A DNA stretch of 64,000 nt from Campylorhamphus procurvoides (GCA_013396655.1 WBMV01009281.1:1-64000); one strand, 5' to 3'; positions 22,246 to 35,030 are shown, counted from the stretch's first letter. Notes: generated by a model from the sequence alone, not told the origin. Made by a program: numbers and translations.

Positions 22246-25200
22246 ATCTCACGGTAATGGAGAAGAGAACTGGTTTTTACTCCATGAAAACCAATCCAAT
22301 TTGCACCTTAGATGCTTGCATGAGTTATTGGCTGGAGGCTGCTGTAACAAAATTACAAAACCAGTAGGTGTGGATCAAGCAGAAGTTCCCAAATTACTGC
22401 TGGAGGGAAATGATATGGTCCAAAGAGAGAAATAAATGAGTGCATGGGGAATTCAGAGTATGGCTATGGGAAATGGGAACAGGCCTACTCTCAAACAGGA
22501 GATGAGAAAGTCTGGCTTTTCACACCTCAGGAACTGGTGTCCAGTGCACAGAAATAGCTGCAAAGAAAAATGCCAATCAGCTTGCACGATGGAGATGACT
22601 TAGACAAAACTAAGATAATGTCCTTCCTATGCTTTCAGAGCCCAGTGCTGTATCAACTCCACCAGTGAAAGTTACTTAAAATACAAACACGTTCCTCCCA
22701 GCCTTCCCAGCTCAGCAGACCTGAATAAAAATGCATCCAGTCCCAGAGCTGAAAAATGAGCAAAGATTTTAATGGGCCCTTCAAATGAAACAGGTGCATA
22801 TGCATCCTCATGTAAAGAATCACCTTGAAGTAGTGATCAAACACTCATAAAGCTACAGAATAATTCCCACAAAAGGTTTTGTTGTTTTTGATTAAAGCAT
22901 AAAACATTAGCAATGCAAGGTGAAAAAATGTTCTCCAAAAAGAAAGCATTATTGTCTTAAGTTAATTACAAAAGATATAAAATATGGGCACAGATTTCAG
23001 AAGATACCCTTCATCTGAGCACTATTTGCACAGCGGATTCTGCCAAGGCAGAGGAAGAAGAGACAGAAAACAAGAGAAAGCTGCCTTATCAAAAGAACAG
23101 AGGAGGTGTCTCTGGACTTCTAAAGCCCTTTGCTAGAACCCAGAGAGACAGTGGCACAGAGAGATAATGTCACATCCACATAAACATCCACAGTCACAAA
23201 ACAAGGGGCCTTTTATCACCAGCTTCTAAAAAAAATATAGATAAGATAAAACTGAAACACTCCTCTGCCTAGGAAAAAATATTTAGACTGACTAGATTTT
23301 TCAAATAATCTGACTTGCAAATTGCCTAGAAAAAATTCAACATGAAGTTTCAATTCCTAAATTAAATCCCACAGAATTGGTGTCTTGAGATTGGGCTGGT
23401 CTTCTCATTTGCATTCAGTTCTCCCACAACAACGAAATAGAAGAGATAAAACAACAAAGCCAAGAACAAAAATTGGTTTCTGAAGCAATTCTACTGAGGA
23501 TTTGCTTTTCTTTCCTATTCCCTCCTGAAATAACATAATGTATGTGACATATGTAGAATTCTTGTGGAGGCATTTTGGCCTGAATGAACTCGGCTGTTTA
23601 AGAAGGGTAGCATCAGAATCAGGAAAGAGCAGCACACTCCACCAAGACAAAGCAAGGTCCTGCCACCTCCATGGGCAAAGGCTGTACCCCAAAAACATGT
23701 GTTCACAGTTAGAAAGCACAGCTGTTATATTTTAGAAAGCTAGGCATTATTGTTTCTGGTTTTGTACAGTACAAGTGAGCAAACAGCCTGACAGTTCTTT
23801 GTTCCACATGGTATCAGTGGGTCATTCCCAGGTATTTGGGTTTAAGCTTCAGACCTTTCTGGTTGTCACTGAACCCATGAACTGCAGGATCCCCTTCTGG
23901 GCTTTGATTTGCTAGGTAGAATCTCTCTCCACAGCAGATGTTTTGTATGAACAGTCATAAATTTAAAACCTGTTTTCAAGACCCTGTTCCAACGTTAACT
24001 CAGCTATGTCTGTTTCCATGGACAGACATCCCTGGTTATCCACACACCTGAACCAGAACATTTACAAAGAGCTAATGCAGAAATGAGTTAGTGCAGCCAA
24101 AAGCACAGCCATGGTCTAATTCAAGCAAATATTCATTGAACAAACGCTCAGCAGGATTGACTACGTCACATAAGGCCCTGATCCTGCATGATTAAAGGTA
24201 ATAGGATCTTTGTCATTGACTTTCAATGAGTATTGGAATGAGCCCCAAGGTAGCAGCTATCAGAAAGGGCAGCTGCTTAAAATTTTTATTGCTCTCTTAC
24301 TTGAGAGCTATCAGAATAAAACATAAGTTATAGACACAGGCAGAGAGGGATGCAAACGTGCCCACACATAAGGCTTTAATTTTTCTGAGGCTTTTGTAGC
24401 TGCAAACACCTACAGATGCAACAGATCTGGGAAGCACTGCCAGAAATGGACATTAACAACAAGGAGTCAGCCTCAAGGACAGGAATCTCAGGGCTGCCAA
24501 TTTCACAGGCTTGGATTAAGCCCTTGATATTTCCTTTTCTGTGCATCCACTCAGGATCCCTGGAAGATGTGTGACTACCCTTTTAGTTCAGCACACCTGT
24601 GGATTTGTCTGTTCTTAAAGCAAGAAATCTGAACATAAGAGATCTGGACCAAACAAGCCTTTCAGCTGATTACTTCTGTCAGCAACTGCTTTAATCCAGG
24701 CCACATGTTCAGGATTAGACTTGGGCTCTCAAGTGTGCCCTAGTAAAAGGGAGTAATCCAAGAGCTGAAAGGTTCTGGCTCTTCCAGGAGCCTCTTCTCA
24801 CCAGGCAGGGGGAACAGCTGGGTTCCCAGCTCAGCAGTCCCTCCAGGAAAGTGAATGGCCTGGAGCTTGTTTGCAAGGGAAGGCAGAAACAGTGATAAGG
24901 TTTACTGAGGGATGCTTTTGTTAAAGGCCAATGCACACAGTATTTATGGAAGTAGATGAGGAAAGAAGGGGAGGGACAAGACATAAGCCTGAGGAAAAAT
25001 CCCACTTATTTTCTTAAGGTATCTAGAACACAATTAACCATCTTGCTCATTACCCAGCCCTGGGTGTCTCAAGGATCAAACTGACAGCTCTCTGCTCCTA
25101 TCCCATCAGTCACTCCTTACACTTACTCCTTCCTGTTGGCCTCTTCTAGGCTCAGGCTTCCCAGTTCATTTCTTTTGTCCTTGAAAAGGTGGAATAAACA

Positions 25201-26211
25201 AGAAGAGAGGTACCTTTCTAAATGCTAATTCATTATGTATTTCCTAGAGTAAGCCCCAGTTCTCACTCAGGAGTAGGGGGACGATAAAAGTTCATAACTT
25301 AATGGCAGATGTTGTATGACTTGAACAGCATATGAAATACAGGACTGTACTCAATAATCAGTCTTTCTGTCCCTTTTTGATATGCTCTATAGTAACATTC
25401 TGATATATTAATAGTAATGTAGTCTATTTTAATATGATCTTTTTGTAAAAATACTTTTGTTTTAATGCCTCTAGTATTCCACTATATTAATAGAATATAG
25501 TTCTAAATTCCTTGCCAGAAAATAAGACATACCAGACAGTTTTGCTACAAAAAAAATTACTACACTAAAACTACAGGCACTATGATTTGAAAGCATGCAG
25601 TTCTACCTGACTAAAACCCCATTCTTTTCCAGTTTTGTTTATATTTCAAGAGATGGGGATTCGCAGTTTTCCTGACCGCTTCAGTTTGCTGCTCCTTCCC
25701 CTTCCCCTCTCATTCCTATTCTTTCTTTCTTCCATGAGATATCTGTTTGTGACATTTATAACAACATCCCATTCATTAAAACACATCCATTCAATCCTGT
25801 TGCCATTGCCTTCCCCTCAAACTTATTCTTTCGGGATGGAAAGCTGTCTTTTCTCACCATCTGCAACACTAAGTGTACAATTTAATACCCAGGGAGGAGC
25901 TCCAGCAGGGTGCTGCCAGCTGCTGGAACCGTGTCCCACATCCAGAAACGCAGCCATCATCACTAGTGAAGGGAAGCCAGGCACACTAAGGCTGCTACTT
26001 GTACCCTGCCCTTGCAGAAGGATGAGGAACACAAACTACCTGGAAATTCATGCAATGCTGCTCTGATGGAATTTGACCAGAGATACACCACACTAGTTCT
26101 GAAATTATTTTGAATGTTTTTTTGATTTCCAAGTGAGTATTGAGTGCTTTGGCACTGGCAAACCTACCACTCCCTGACTTCTCTGGTGACACTTTCAGAG
26201 ATAATAAGCTA
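22246..26211. other. Unique sequence, no gene seen
   Basis: No coding sequence or RNA gene is recognised. A very AT-rich part at about 25,330-25,520 contains TATATTAATAG twice (25,404-25,414 and 25,483-25,493), the second copy inside a near-palindrome. Open frames here are short and motif-free. Confidence 0.5.
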
Positions 26212-26225
26212 ATATATATATATAT
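26212..26225. repeat. Short AT dinucleotide run
   Basis: Seven AT units occur in otherwise unique sequence. It is a simple microsatellite. Confidence 0.85.
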
Positions 26226-29200
26226 CTCTTTAACCACTCTCAGTGAATTTTTCTTCCATGAACTTACCCATACACTGGGTTTAATCTGTGTACAATTTTA
26301 CAATCCACAAGTATGTAAATATGCTTGTTGGCCCTGACCTTTCCAAAGATCATACCAGTATGTGTGTTTTAAGGCATCAATAGTAAAATCTCAGTGTTCA
26401 ATGCTACAAGCTTAATGCTACGTGTGCTGCTTCTTGGATCTAGGTATTGGAGACTGGTCTGGTCAGAGTGACAACATAATTTTTCAAAATACAAAACAGA
26501 AAGAGGAAAGAAATAAGATGCTTGGAAAACATCCAAATAACGTTGTAAGGTAGAGTTACTCAGATGGTTCCAGACTATATTTTGTCAAGATCTCAATTTT
26601 CCAGGTAAATTATATATCTAGCCAACAATCATATGGAAAATCTGGTATTTCTTGCTCTTCTCACAGTCACCTGGCTGGCCTGGTTGGATTTCATGCACAT
26701 TTTCCATCCAAGATGATCTTGCCAAAACTACCTGTCAGATCTTCCTAAGAAATTAATTTGCAACCTTCTGTTTTGAAACAAAAAAAAATATTTATAAAGA
26801 ACGTAACATTCATCATTTTTACATTCTCAGAAAGGTCCTCAGTTTAAGGGGTTTAATTCATTACTTTTATTTTTGAGGTTCATAACACCACCAATAAATC
26901 TCTGAAGGATTTGCACACTGTCTGTATATGCTGGAGTCAGATGGCTAAGCAGAATAGCTCTGGTTTTCCTAAAATTAAGTATGTGCATGAAATCCAAACC
27001 CAAATCTGTGCCTGTAAATAGACAGTAAACAAAAACCTGCAAAACAAACTCCCACAGCATGAGCAGAAATTGCATAACAGCAATGAGAATATCCTGCCAC
27101 ATTTCAGGAGCCGTGATCATGGCTGGTCAACTCCTTTTGAATGGCAGCTCCTGACTCCCAAGAGGGTTCTGTGCTTATCCCTCCACCAGTGCTGCACATA
27201 CACACTGCACAAACATGCCATGGGATTGCACAGCACCTTCAGTAAGAGGTAGATAATGCTTAACATGAACTCAGGTTGCTGATGTAAAGAGTGAAAACCT
27301 CATCCATTTTCACTGTTCTATAAAAGTAGAGCTGATGGGAAATAGAGGGGTTGGCTCAGGTCTAACATAGCCATCTGGTGCAGAGCAAGGCCCGAGGTGG
27401 TGTCCCTGAAAGGCAGTGACAAAGGAAGAAGGCTCATTAAAGAAGACATAGCAGCAAGATAAACCATCCAAACTGCAGCAACACAGCCAAATTGCAGCAA
27501 AGGCAGAGATGTACGAGGGAGGGAAAGGCAACTAAGTCAGGTCCAAGGAGCTTCCAGCAGGTGCAGTGTGCTGTGTGTAGCTGCTCAGCAACCAGGGTGC
27601 TCCCCTGTGTTTGCCAGCACCTCTCGGGGCCTGCCTTGCTATGTGGGCACCAGTTTCCCTGGGCAGCCTGTCCCTGCTGCCACCAGCAGCAAAACTGCCT
27701 GCTGATGCCACTGCCAGGCCAGCAGCTCCGCAGCAAAGAGGCACACTGACCCCAAACCTTGTTCCAAACCGCTATCATTCCTTGAACAATGACAGCCATA
27801 CAAGGAATGCCTGTAGTAGCTGAAATATAATAGAGATAATGAGTTGCAAAATCAGGTACTTTGATTTCCAGATGCAGTATTTTTCTCTTCCATCTGGAAT
27901 TTTGTAACTGAAAACCTAGATCAGAATACCTAACTACATTTTCACATGTCAGTGAAATAGCACGTAAGAGTTTTGTCTTTCAGAATATTTTTTTTAAATG
28001 AGATGTTCAATGAGAAAATAAGTTAATGGTCAATTTTTATAGCAATTGAGACACTAGTCATAAGCAAAGATTTGCTCAGGGAGGGAAAAAAGGAGTATCC
28101 CTCTGTGGGTTTTATTTCTCAAAGCAAAATGGATTCTTCTTTATAAAACTATAGAAGAGTCCGAAGGGTAAGGGAAAGGAATAAGGAGGAAAAAAAAAAA
28201 AGTCAAAATTGAGAAATTGCTTCTTCTCAAGGGATTTTTGCATTATCAAATTGTTAAAAGGTTCTCCCAATGACCTGGCAGCTAATGTTCAAAAGAAAAA
28301 AAATTAGTTTCTTGGCTTCTAGAGATTTCTAACAGCTCACCAGCTGCCACCCCCACACCCCTTTCCCCCTCCCAGGCCTTTTGGAAAGAGTTTATAAGTT
28401 ATCAGCCTCCCCCCTGGAAAGAGCACATATGTTATCAGTGCTAGGACTGCCCCTTCTCAGGAGTCCTTTGGGATTGTGGCTCCACACCTTAATGGGGTTA
28501 ACAACCTCATTTTCTGCAAAAAAACGTCTTTCAGCTACAATTCCACCTTCCTGGGATTTCTTCCCAGCACTCTCATTCTCTTTCTCGTATCTTTAGCTTC
28601 ATTTGCTGCAGCAAAGACTGTGCTGAAGCCTCACTCTCTTTCACAGAAGAATTTCAAAGGTTTTATCCTCAACTGTTATGAAACTTAATTTTGGCGTTTT
28701 TAACGTGTCCAGCTCCTCTACAAAACCCCCTTCTGAGCTTGGTTTTACTATGTTACCCATGCTCTAAGCATGAGATGCCTCACAGCAAATAATCCAGTGG
28801 GTTCTCCTCAGGGTTAAATCAAACTGAAATGCACAGAACAAGGCTTTGAAGCCACTATGACCATCAGGATAAAATGTTAAGTTCTTGTCACTCTTCTCAG
28901 AACCTTCCTATCAAGAGTTCAGCACACCAGAAGCTGGTTCAGGGAGAAGAGATGTGGAGAGCAAACTTAGAAGCCTACACAGATCTTTACCAGTGGGATT
29001 GTGCCCAGCTCATTCTTCCTTACGTTTAACTGATAAACTTACCCTTAAGTTTTGTGTCTTCTTGATAAGTACAAAGAAAAGGCTTTAGTAAGTTTTGAAA
29101 CACTGGTGTCTACTTAAGGGAGTATAATATCTCCATTAAGGAATTCATCAATCATTTTCTAAAGAGGATCTAGACATCCTGCGACAGTTGACAGAGAACA

Positions 29201-29490
29201 TCAACTACTTTGGAAACAACATCATTTGCACACTATATGCTGATTCACCAAAACTTTAAGGTAAAAGCTGTCCACATTTTTTTTACAGTATTTTCTTGTT
29301 ACTATTCTAATCCCTTCCCATGTGCAAAGCTATTTCTGAGTGTTACAGTATTTTTTTTGTATAATTCTCCAGCAGTAGTAAAAAACATCTAAAAATAAGC
29401 TTTGCAATATAAGCAGCTGAGGATGTAACCTAATTTTCAAAACCTCTGTGGAAAACACCAGTGCAATATCCAAGACATGAAGCTCTATGG
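26226..29490. other. Unique sequence with a 9-bp inverted repeat
   Basis: A richer-GC patch at about 27,500-27,760 keeps frames open on both strands without a recognisable protein. Just downstream, CATTCCTTG (27,776-27,784) and CAAGGAATG (27,801-27,809) form a perfect 9-bp inverted repeat with a 16-base spacer. A run of about 13 A ends at 28,201. No gene is called. Confidence 0.5.
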
Positions 29491-29535
29491 TTAAAAAATT
29501 AAAACAAACCCAAACAAAAACCCCTGAAACAAACC
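29491..29535 (+). repeat. Short A/C-rich tract
   Basis: An irregular AAACAAACCC-type tract of about 45 bases, similar in style to those at 3,966-4,074 and 43,697-43,770. It has only a few T and G. Confidence 0.55.
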
Positions 29536-29759
29536 AGGGAGGTCAAGAATCATTGCTTCATGTCATTAGTCAAGTAACCTTTTCTTTAAAGGTCTTTTAG
29601 AAGAGTGTACAAACACATTGGCTGGGCTGCATTAATTTTAAAAACTTTCTTTTTTCTGGAAAATAGATATTTTTCCTGATATTTATATTCACTCCGTAAA
29701 ACAAGGCTTTACTCCATAGAGAGTCCACATAAGTCTTTACAGCAATATATTAATCTCAC

Positions 29760-30388
29760 CTTATTAATAACTTCCACTCCAAATCGTTTGACCAGAAGAG
29801 GGAACTGGAAAAGAGGAGTCAGAACATCACATCTACTGCCAATGCAGTAGGAACTCCTTGTAAAGACACATGGCAATACCCTCTGCATTTTAGGATATTT
29901 AAGAAAACCACCTTAGGTGAACAGGTGCAAAAGCTAAAGAGGGAGATACTAAAAAAAACTGACCTGGACAAAAAAAATTAATAATATAAATCAATAAATA
30001 ATTAAAATTAGAAACAGAAAAAGTAAGGAAAAAAGAGTGTTACATTTCAAACTGCTTTACAGCAGTTTGAGATTTATTTTATGAGTTCTTGTTTCATAAT
30101 GTATTTTAAAGCTCTTTATGATGAATTTTTAACCAAGAAACACTTTTCCTCTAATTTAGCCCACAGACATTTGAATCACCGACTTTCACTGGTACATTTG
30201 CATAAAATCAGTTCACTTTTAAAATTCATCTCTCAATAAATTCTTTCTCACCTGAAGCCATAAAGCTCCATATGGGATGTATGAACCTTTCTGCTGCTTG
30301 GGGTCATGTTATGGGGGGTATAGGAATATATTCTTTCTCCGTCCAAGAGATTCACCTGATGAAGTGGTACAGAACACGTGCAAAAACA
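29760..30388 (-). other. Weak two-exon candidate (minus strand)
   Basis: On the minus strand, a segment at 30,252-30,388 follows a good acceptor (CTTTTGCAG) and ends at a strong donor (TTCAG then GTGAGA), with one open frame of 45 codons; a second acceptor would start it at 30,355. Downstream, 29,760-29,804 is bounded by CTCCTCTTTTCCAG and by AATAAG then GTGAGA, 45 bp, open. Both peptides look mildly protein-like but match nothing I recognise. The first exon leaves two bases, so the natural join does not give the more protein-like frame of the second. Together this is weak evidence for an exon pair. Confidence 0.15.
30047..30070. other. Perfect 10-bp hairpin with 4-base loop
   Basis: TCAAACTGCT at 30,047-30,056 pairs perfectly with AGCAGTTTGA at 30,061-30,070 around the loop TTAC. 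Flanking bases allow about three further, partly wobble, pairs. The hairpin is too short for a typical microRNA precursor. Function unknown. Confidence 0.85.
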
Positions 30389-33152
30389 CTGCAAAAGAAA
30401 AACAAGATTTAGCATTAATAACTGAAAAAAGTAAGATGTGTGAAAAACAGTGCATATATGTGTCAGGGAAAGACAAAAAAAAGGTAACAAACAGGAGGAT
30501 TTGGCATACTGCATATTTATTTACATATTATAACAAAATATTGCCTTCCCCAGTTCTCCTCAAGGTGGGGGAGATGTTCATACTTAAACATTTCTTTTAG
30601 AGTCAGATTTTTACTTGCTTGTTTTGTGTCTTCTCCTATATTGGCGTAAGACTGTCATAATTGCAGGCTACTGAGAGTTTAGAAAAGTTTAAAATAACAT
30701 AAATAATATTAACATACAATGTTATCTGGTCGACACTTTTTGAAATCCATGAGTCTTTAAATAACACCAGTCTTTTGGCCTGAGCCAGCCCACACTTTGC
30801 AAAAGACAAAAGAAATACAGAGCACCTTTCTGCTATTTCTACTGATCCTATTACTTACTCAGTAGTTTAAAAAACACAAGGATTTTTAAAGCATTTACTG
30901 TTTCATTTTTTTTCAAAAGTCTATTTCAGTATAGGGTATTGTCTTTCAGAACTTTGTCAATACCTCCAGCTTTTTAAAACATCCATCTAAATGACTGAGA
31001 CTAGATTATTAATCATAAATCATGGCAATATGAATTTGAAAGGGCTGCTTGCTTGAACTACTTTATCCTTCCTAATAATTCCATTAAAAGGCTCAGCTCA
31101 GCTTCCGTTCCAGTCAATGAAATAACATGTGAAGTGACTATGGAAACTTGAGACTAAACCAGCAACTAAAAAGAGAAGCCAAACCCCAGTGTTGTGACAG
31201 CTTTCAGATTGACACCCACTGCCCTGCAAAACTGAGGCAGAAGAGTTGACTTGCAGTGCTGTATGACTGTAACAGAATCTTACAAAACAATGATGCATCT
31301 GCAAAGCTATTCAGAGCACAGACACATGCCAGGGACTGGCACAGAACACAGAGAGAGCTATAACAATGCTAAAAACCCACAAGTACCCTTCCAAAACTGT
31401 AAGAGCAGAAACAGCGAGAGTCTAAGAGGAATCCAAAGAGCATTGTTAGGGAAACAGAGCCCTCTGTGAACAAAAATTAAATAGCCTGATGCAGTTCACC
31501 TTAGTGATTAACTAATTTGGGATATGCTGGAAGAACCCAAAGCAATGGAGTGTAGAGGCAGGGTAAATCAAGTGCTCTCTCACAATACAGAGAAGAGACT
31601 GGTAGTGAAATCACAAGGCTGCATTTAGAGACAGCAAGAACTGGTTAACTGGTTGTTTAATACAACATAAAATTAACCAGGAGAATTCATTGGAGAAGAA
31701 GAGTAAGAGCCTAGAAATGGGTTACCCATTTCAGTGGTTGCACTCAAACTCACACAGTGTGTGATCCCCTGCCTGATGAAGCTGTCAGACACTGCTGAAC
31801 ACAAACAGCGATTCTTCCCTCTTCCTCAACCTCTTCATTGCCCAGTGAGCAGAAAGATCTAGAACAGATCTACAACAGGGGCAACTCTAAAACATGGCCA
31901 GCACACTGTGTTGCTAAAAGGTACCCTGTGTTAAGTGAGCTGTAAGAGCTGGCCATGTCTCTGTTCTTAGAGAGCATCCCCAAAGCAGTTAAGGCTTAGC
32001 TTACTGCTCTTTCAGGAGGAAGGGCAATGATGATAACTAAAGAATGACTAAAGGGAACAGTTAAAATTGATATCTTTTTTAACAGCTAAAATGCATGGAC
32101 ATAAAAAATTAAACCTCCTTGCCTGACACATGTTAACATGACAGTAACATTGTGCTCAGGGACAAGTTCAGATATTACTTAGGCCACAGGACCAGCTTTG
32201 TAAAACTGTGACAACTGCATATGGAAAGTTGTCCAGCTGGGACCTAGTTAGGTCTCACAAAGATGACTGCTGCCATGGGCCAGGGATTTGCCAGCTCTAT
32301 GCTCTCAAAAAAGGGCTGCCTTCTCCTTCTACCCACGGTGAATACATGAACAAATCCTGACAGAAAGCCAGCCTGAATTGCAGGGGTCCTGCTCCTGGGT
32401 GACTGCTCAAACCACACAGGCATTTTTGTTTGCCGTTTCAGCAAATTCTTGGTACTTCACAAGTTCTTCAACTGAGCTCAAGAGGGGTTCACATCAAATC
32501 ACTGAAGGCTGGGACTAGTTTCTTCCATTTGCAAAGTTAATGGGAGATTTCCAAGGAGCTGCTTTTACAGTAAGGGAGCTCCAGGACCCTGTCTGACCCT
32601 CTGCCTATTGCCCCTGGATAACAGCAATGGACAGTGCTTTCACTACTGCTGCCCCTCCTGGGTCTGAGCCTTCCTGGGTTTTAAACCAAAGCTGCCATGC
32701 TAGGAGGCAGCTGATGCCACAGGGTAAATCAGTTTTCAGGCACCAGGTCAGGAGACTCCAGAGAGCAGCCCTACAAACCTGAGCAAGAGGTCTCTGCCCA
32801 GGAATAACACCATGTCAGCCTCAGGCAGGTAACACACGAGGTATCCACAGGATCAGTCATTAAATAAACACATTCTCCTGGGAAAACTGGGAGATACCTA
32901 TGGCAAGACTGATATAAAATCAAAATGACAGTGGTCCCACTGGATTCTTGAAAGGAAGAAACATCCAGTGCCACTGCTCATCATAAGGAACTCTATATGA
33001 AAGTTAGAAGGTGCTTTTTCTAATTGAAGCTGGATTTTTCAAAATGCTCCTCAGAGCTGAGCTGAAATGCATCCAAGCAGAAGTGTCTGGCTTTATCAAG
33101 GCTTTATTTTCCTAATCTGACAGGTTAAGCAAAGCTAACAGCAGGACAGAGG
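30389..33152. other. Unique sequence with a nested inverted repeat, no gene seen
   Basis: CTGGTTAA (31,641-31,648) and TTAACCAG (31,673-31,680) form an 8-bp stem that encloses a second small stem, GTTGT (31,652-31,656) with ACAAC (31,662-31,666). Otherwise this is unique sequence without recognised genes or repeats. It leads directly into the duplicated, gapped region. Confidence 0.5.
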
Positions 33153-33310
33153 AGCCTCACTCCAGCCACCCACACACACCTGACATCCCATCCAAGAGCA
33201 AGGCAGACAGATCACTGTTCTCATTACCCCACTCATCCCTCACAGACAAGTCTTAGCCAACTAAGAGTGGTGTGAGCATTCAAAAATAAAGAAAATTAAA
33301 AAGATTACAG
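33153..33310 (+). repeat. Block A, first copy (158 bp, exact repeat)
   Basis: These 158 bases are repeated without a visible difference at 34,873-35,030. The first copy ends abruptly at the single N at 33,311, and the second begins immediately after the single N at 34,872. Exact identity together with N boundaries is what two overlapping, unmerged assembly contigs look like. The block has no coding content. Confidence 0.95.
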
Positions 33311-33311
33311 N
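33311..33311. other. Assembly gap (single N)
   Basis: One ambiguous base separates block A from the first copy of block B. Comparison with the second copy suggests about 372 bases (equivalent to 35,031-35,402) are missing here, so the single N probably marks a gap of unknown length. Confidence 0.9.
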
Positions 33312-34871
33312 TTCTCTATCTGTAACTATTTGCTATCCCTGCTGTTCAACAAGGACTCCTTCCCGAATCTTCAGGGGTTACCCCTGAGGCATCTGATCTT
33401 ACCACAGCTTTTCCCAAGGATCCTGTCACAACGCTGGATCGCTGGGGCCCAAAACCAGCACAGCATTGTTTGTTCTCCCAAAACATACAGAGCAGACAGA
33501 AAAAGGATTAAAGAAAGCAAAAACATTACCTCACAATAAATGCTAATCTTTCCCTGCCACTTCCAGGACGTGCAAGACCAGCCTTCAGGCTGCCTTGATG
33601 CAGCTTCTCTGCCTCAAGCTCCTCAACTGCCTCCACACGTCTCTCGTTTTCACTTTTTCTCTCTTTCTTTTTTTTTTCTTTTTTTTCTTTTTGGTGGCCT
33701 TTCTTAACTCAGACTTCTTAAGGGGTGCAGCACTAATAAAATCCCATTTCTTTATTTCAATAATGCACATTTGGCTGTGATTTGCGTTTGGGTTCTTTGT
33801 TTCAAAATCTGTTTGTTGTTCTGGCTGTTAGTGTAAATTTTAAATTAAAAAAACCCCATTCAGTACTACAGGGTTCTGAGATGTAGCACTTCTGTCAGAA
33901 CTAGGACATACATCTCACCAGTGACATTACACAACAAAAGCATTATTTTTCTCCCCTACCCAAATATGCTCCTTGGGTATGGACTGTCACTCTTTGAACA
34001 AATATCTGAGTATCTTAAGGACATCGAAAAGTCTGGCAATATAAAATATGCAACGTACCAAAGAAAGACTTGCTTCTTATTCATTTTAATTAAAGCATTT
34101 ATTCACTGCACTCACGTGTTAAGGCTCGACTGTATTACACTGATGAGCACCAATCTTTCTAGTTTTGTACACTGTAATCCAATGCATCCAGTGATCAATA
34201 TGAAGCAGGGACCAATCTTTACAGTTTTGCAAATTAATTTTAATAGTGCAGCTACTGTTACTTATATTTTTTTTCTTTTAATGTTCATATCAATTTGCTC
34301 TATTTCTGTATGGATTGGAACTTACATTTCACTCTCTGTAAGACCATTGTATGACCATTTACAGCCTTCCTGGTTCTATTTGTCATTCTTGGAAAAAATG
34401 GAGCTTTGTAAATTTGAGATCAAAAGATGTGGGCTATTAAAATGTTTCCAAGAGTTAATGTTAATAAAAGAGACCAAAGACCTTGAAATTAGGGCAATAC
34501 TCCCATATTTCTAAACTGTAATACTTTACCTGTAATTGTCCTTCAATTCAGCACATTTCCTTCTGTTTCAAACTATCAAGAGATAAAAGCTAGGGATCTT
34601 TCAGAGCACCATGATAAAGATAAGAGCTGATAGAGCAAACATGCACTAAAGAAGGGTAAAAGTGGTAAGAGTTCTCAAAACAAGGTACATGGACTTTTAA
34701 GTCTCATATTCTCAGATATGGTGTTTCATTAACTGTCCTTTCCCACCTAACAAAGAAAAATGCTGAACCAAAATTACTTGGCTTTGTTTTGACATAAATT
34801 AAATATGTGGCTTGCTATTATTGAAACAGATGCAGAAGGAGACCTTAAGTTACATTTGTGCTCAACTGAGG
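33312..34871 (+). repeat. Block B, first copy (1.56 kb, about 98-99% identical repeat)
   Basis: This 1,560-bp block matches 35,403-36,965 almost base for base, in the same orientation. Differences seen are a few scattered substitutions near its start, a 3-bp length difference at about 33,358, two substitutions near 34,172-34,187, a dense cluster at about 34,250-34,290 and a substitution near 34,545. It is bounded by N on both sides. A 197-codon plus frame at 33,921-34,514 is present in both copies, but the differences change amino acids freely, arguing against a real protein. The block is best read as a second allele placed in the assembly, not a gene. Confidence 0.93.
33652..33692 (+). repeat. 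Pyrimidine-rich tract
   Basis: About 40 bases of almost pure T with scattered C, including long T runs. The same tract occurs in the second copy of block B at 35,746-35,786 with no visible length difference, which is notable because such tracts usually vary in length. Confidence 0.85.
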
Positions 34872-34872
34872 N
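34872..34872. other. Assembly gap (single N)
   Basis: One ambiguous base separates the end of the first block B from the second copy of block A. In the second copy, block B continues into new unique sequence at 36,966, so the junction at this N is not a natural continuation. Confidence 0.9.
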
Positions 34873-35030
34873 AGCCTCACTCCAGCCACCCACACACACC
34901 TGACATCCCATCCAAGAGCAAGGCAGACAGATCACTGTTCTCATTACCCCACTCATCCCTCACAGACAAGTCTTAGCCAACTAAGAGTGGTGTGAGCATT
35001 CAAAAATAAAGAAAATTAAAAAGATTACAG
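34873..35030 (+). repeat. Block A, second copy (158 bp, exact repeat)
   Basis: Identical to 33,153-33,310. Here it continues without interruption into 35,031 and onward, so this copy shows the real downstream neighbour of block A. Confidence 0.95.
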
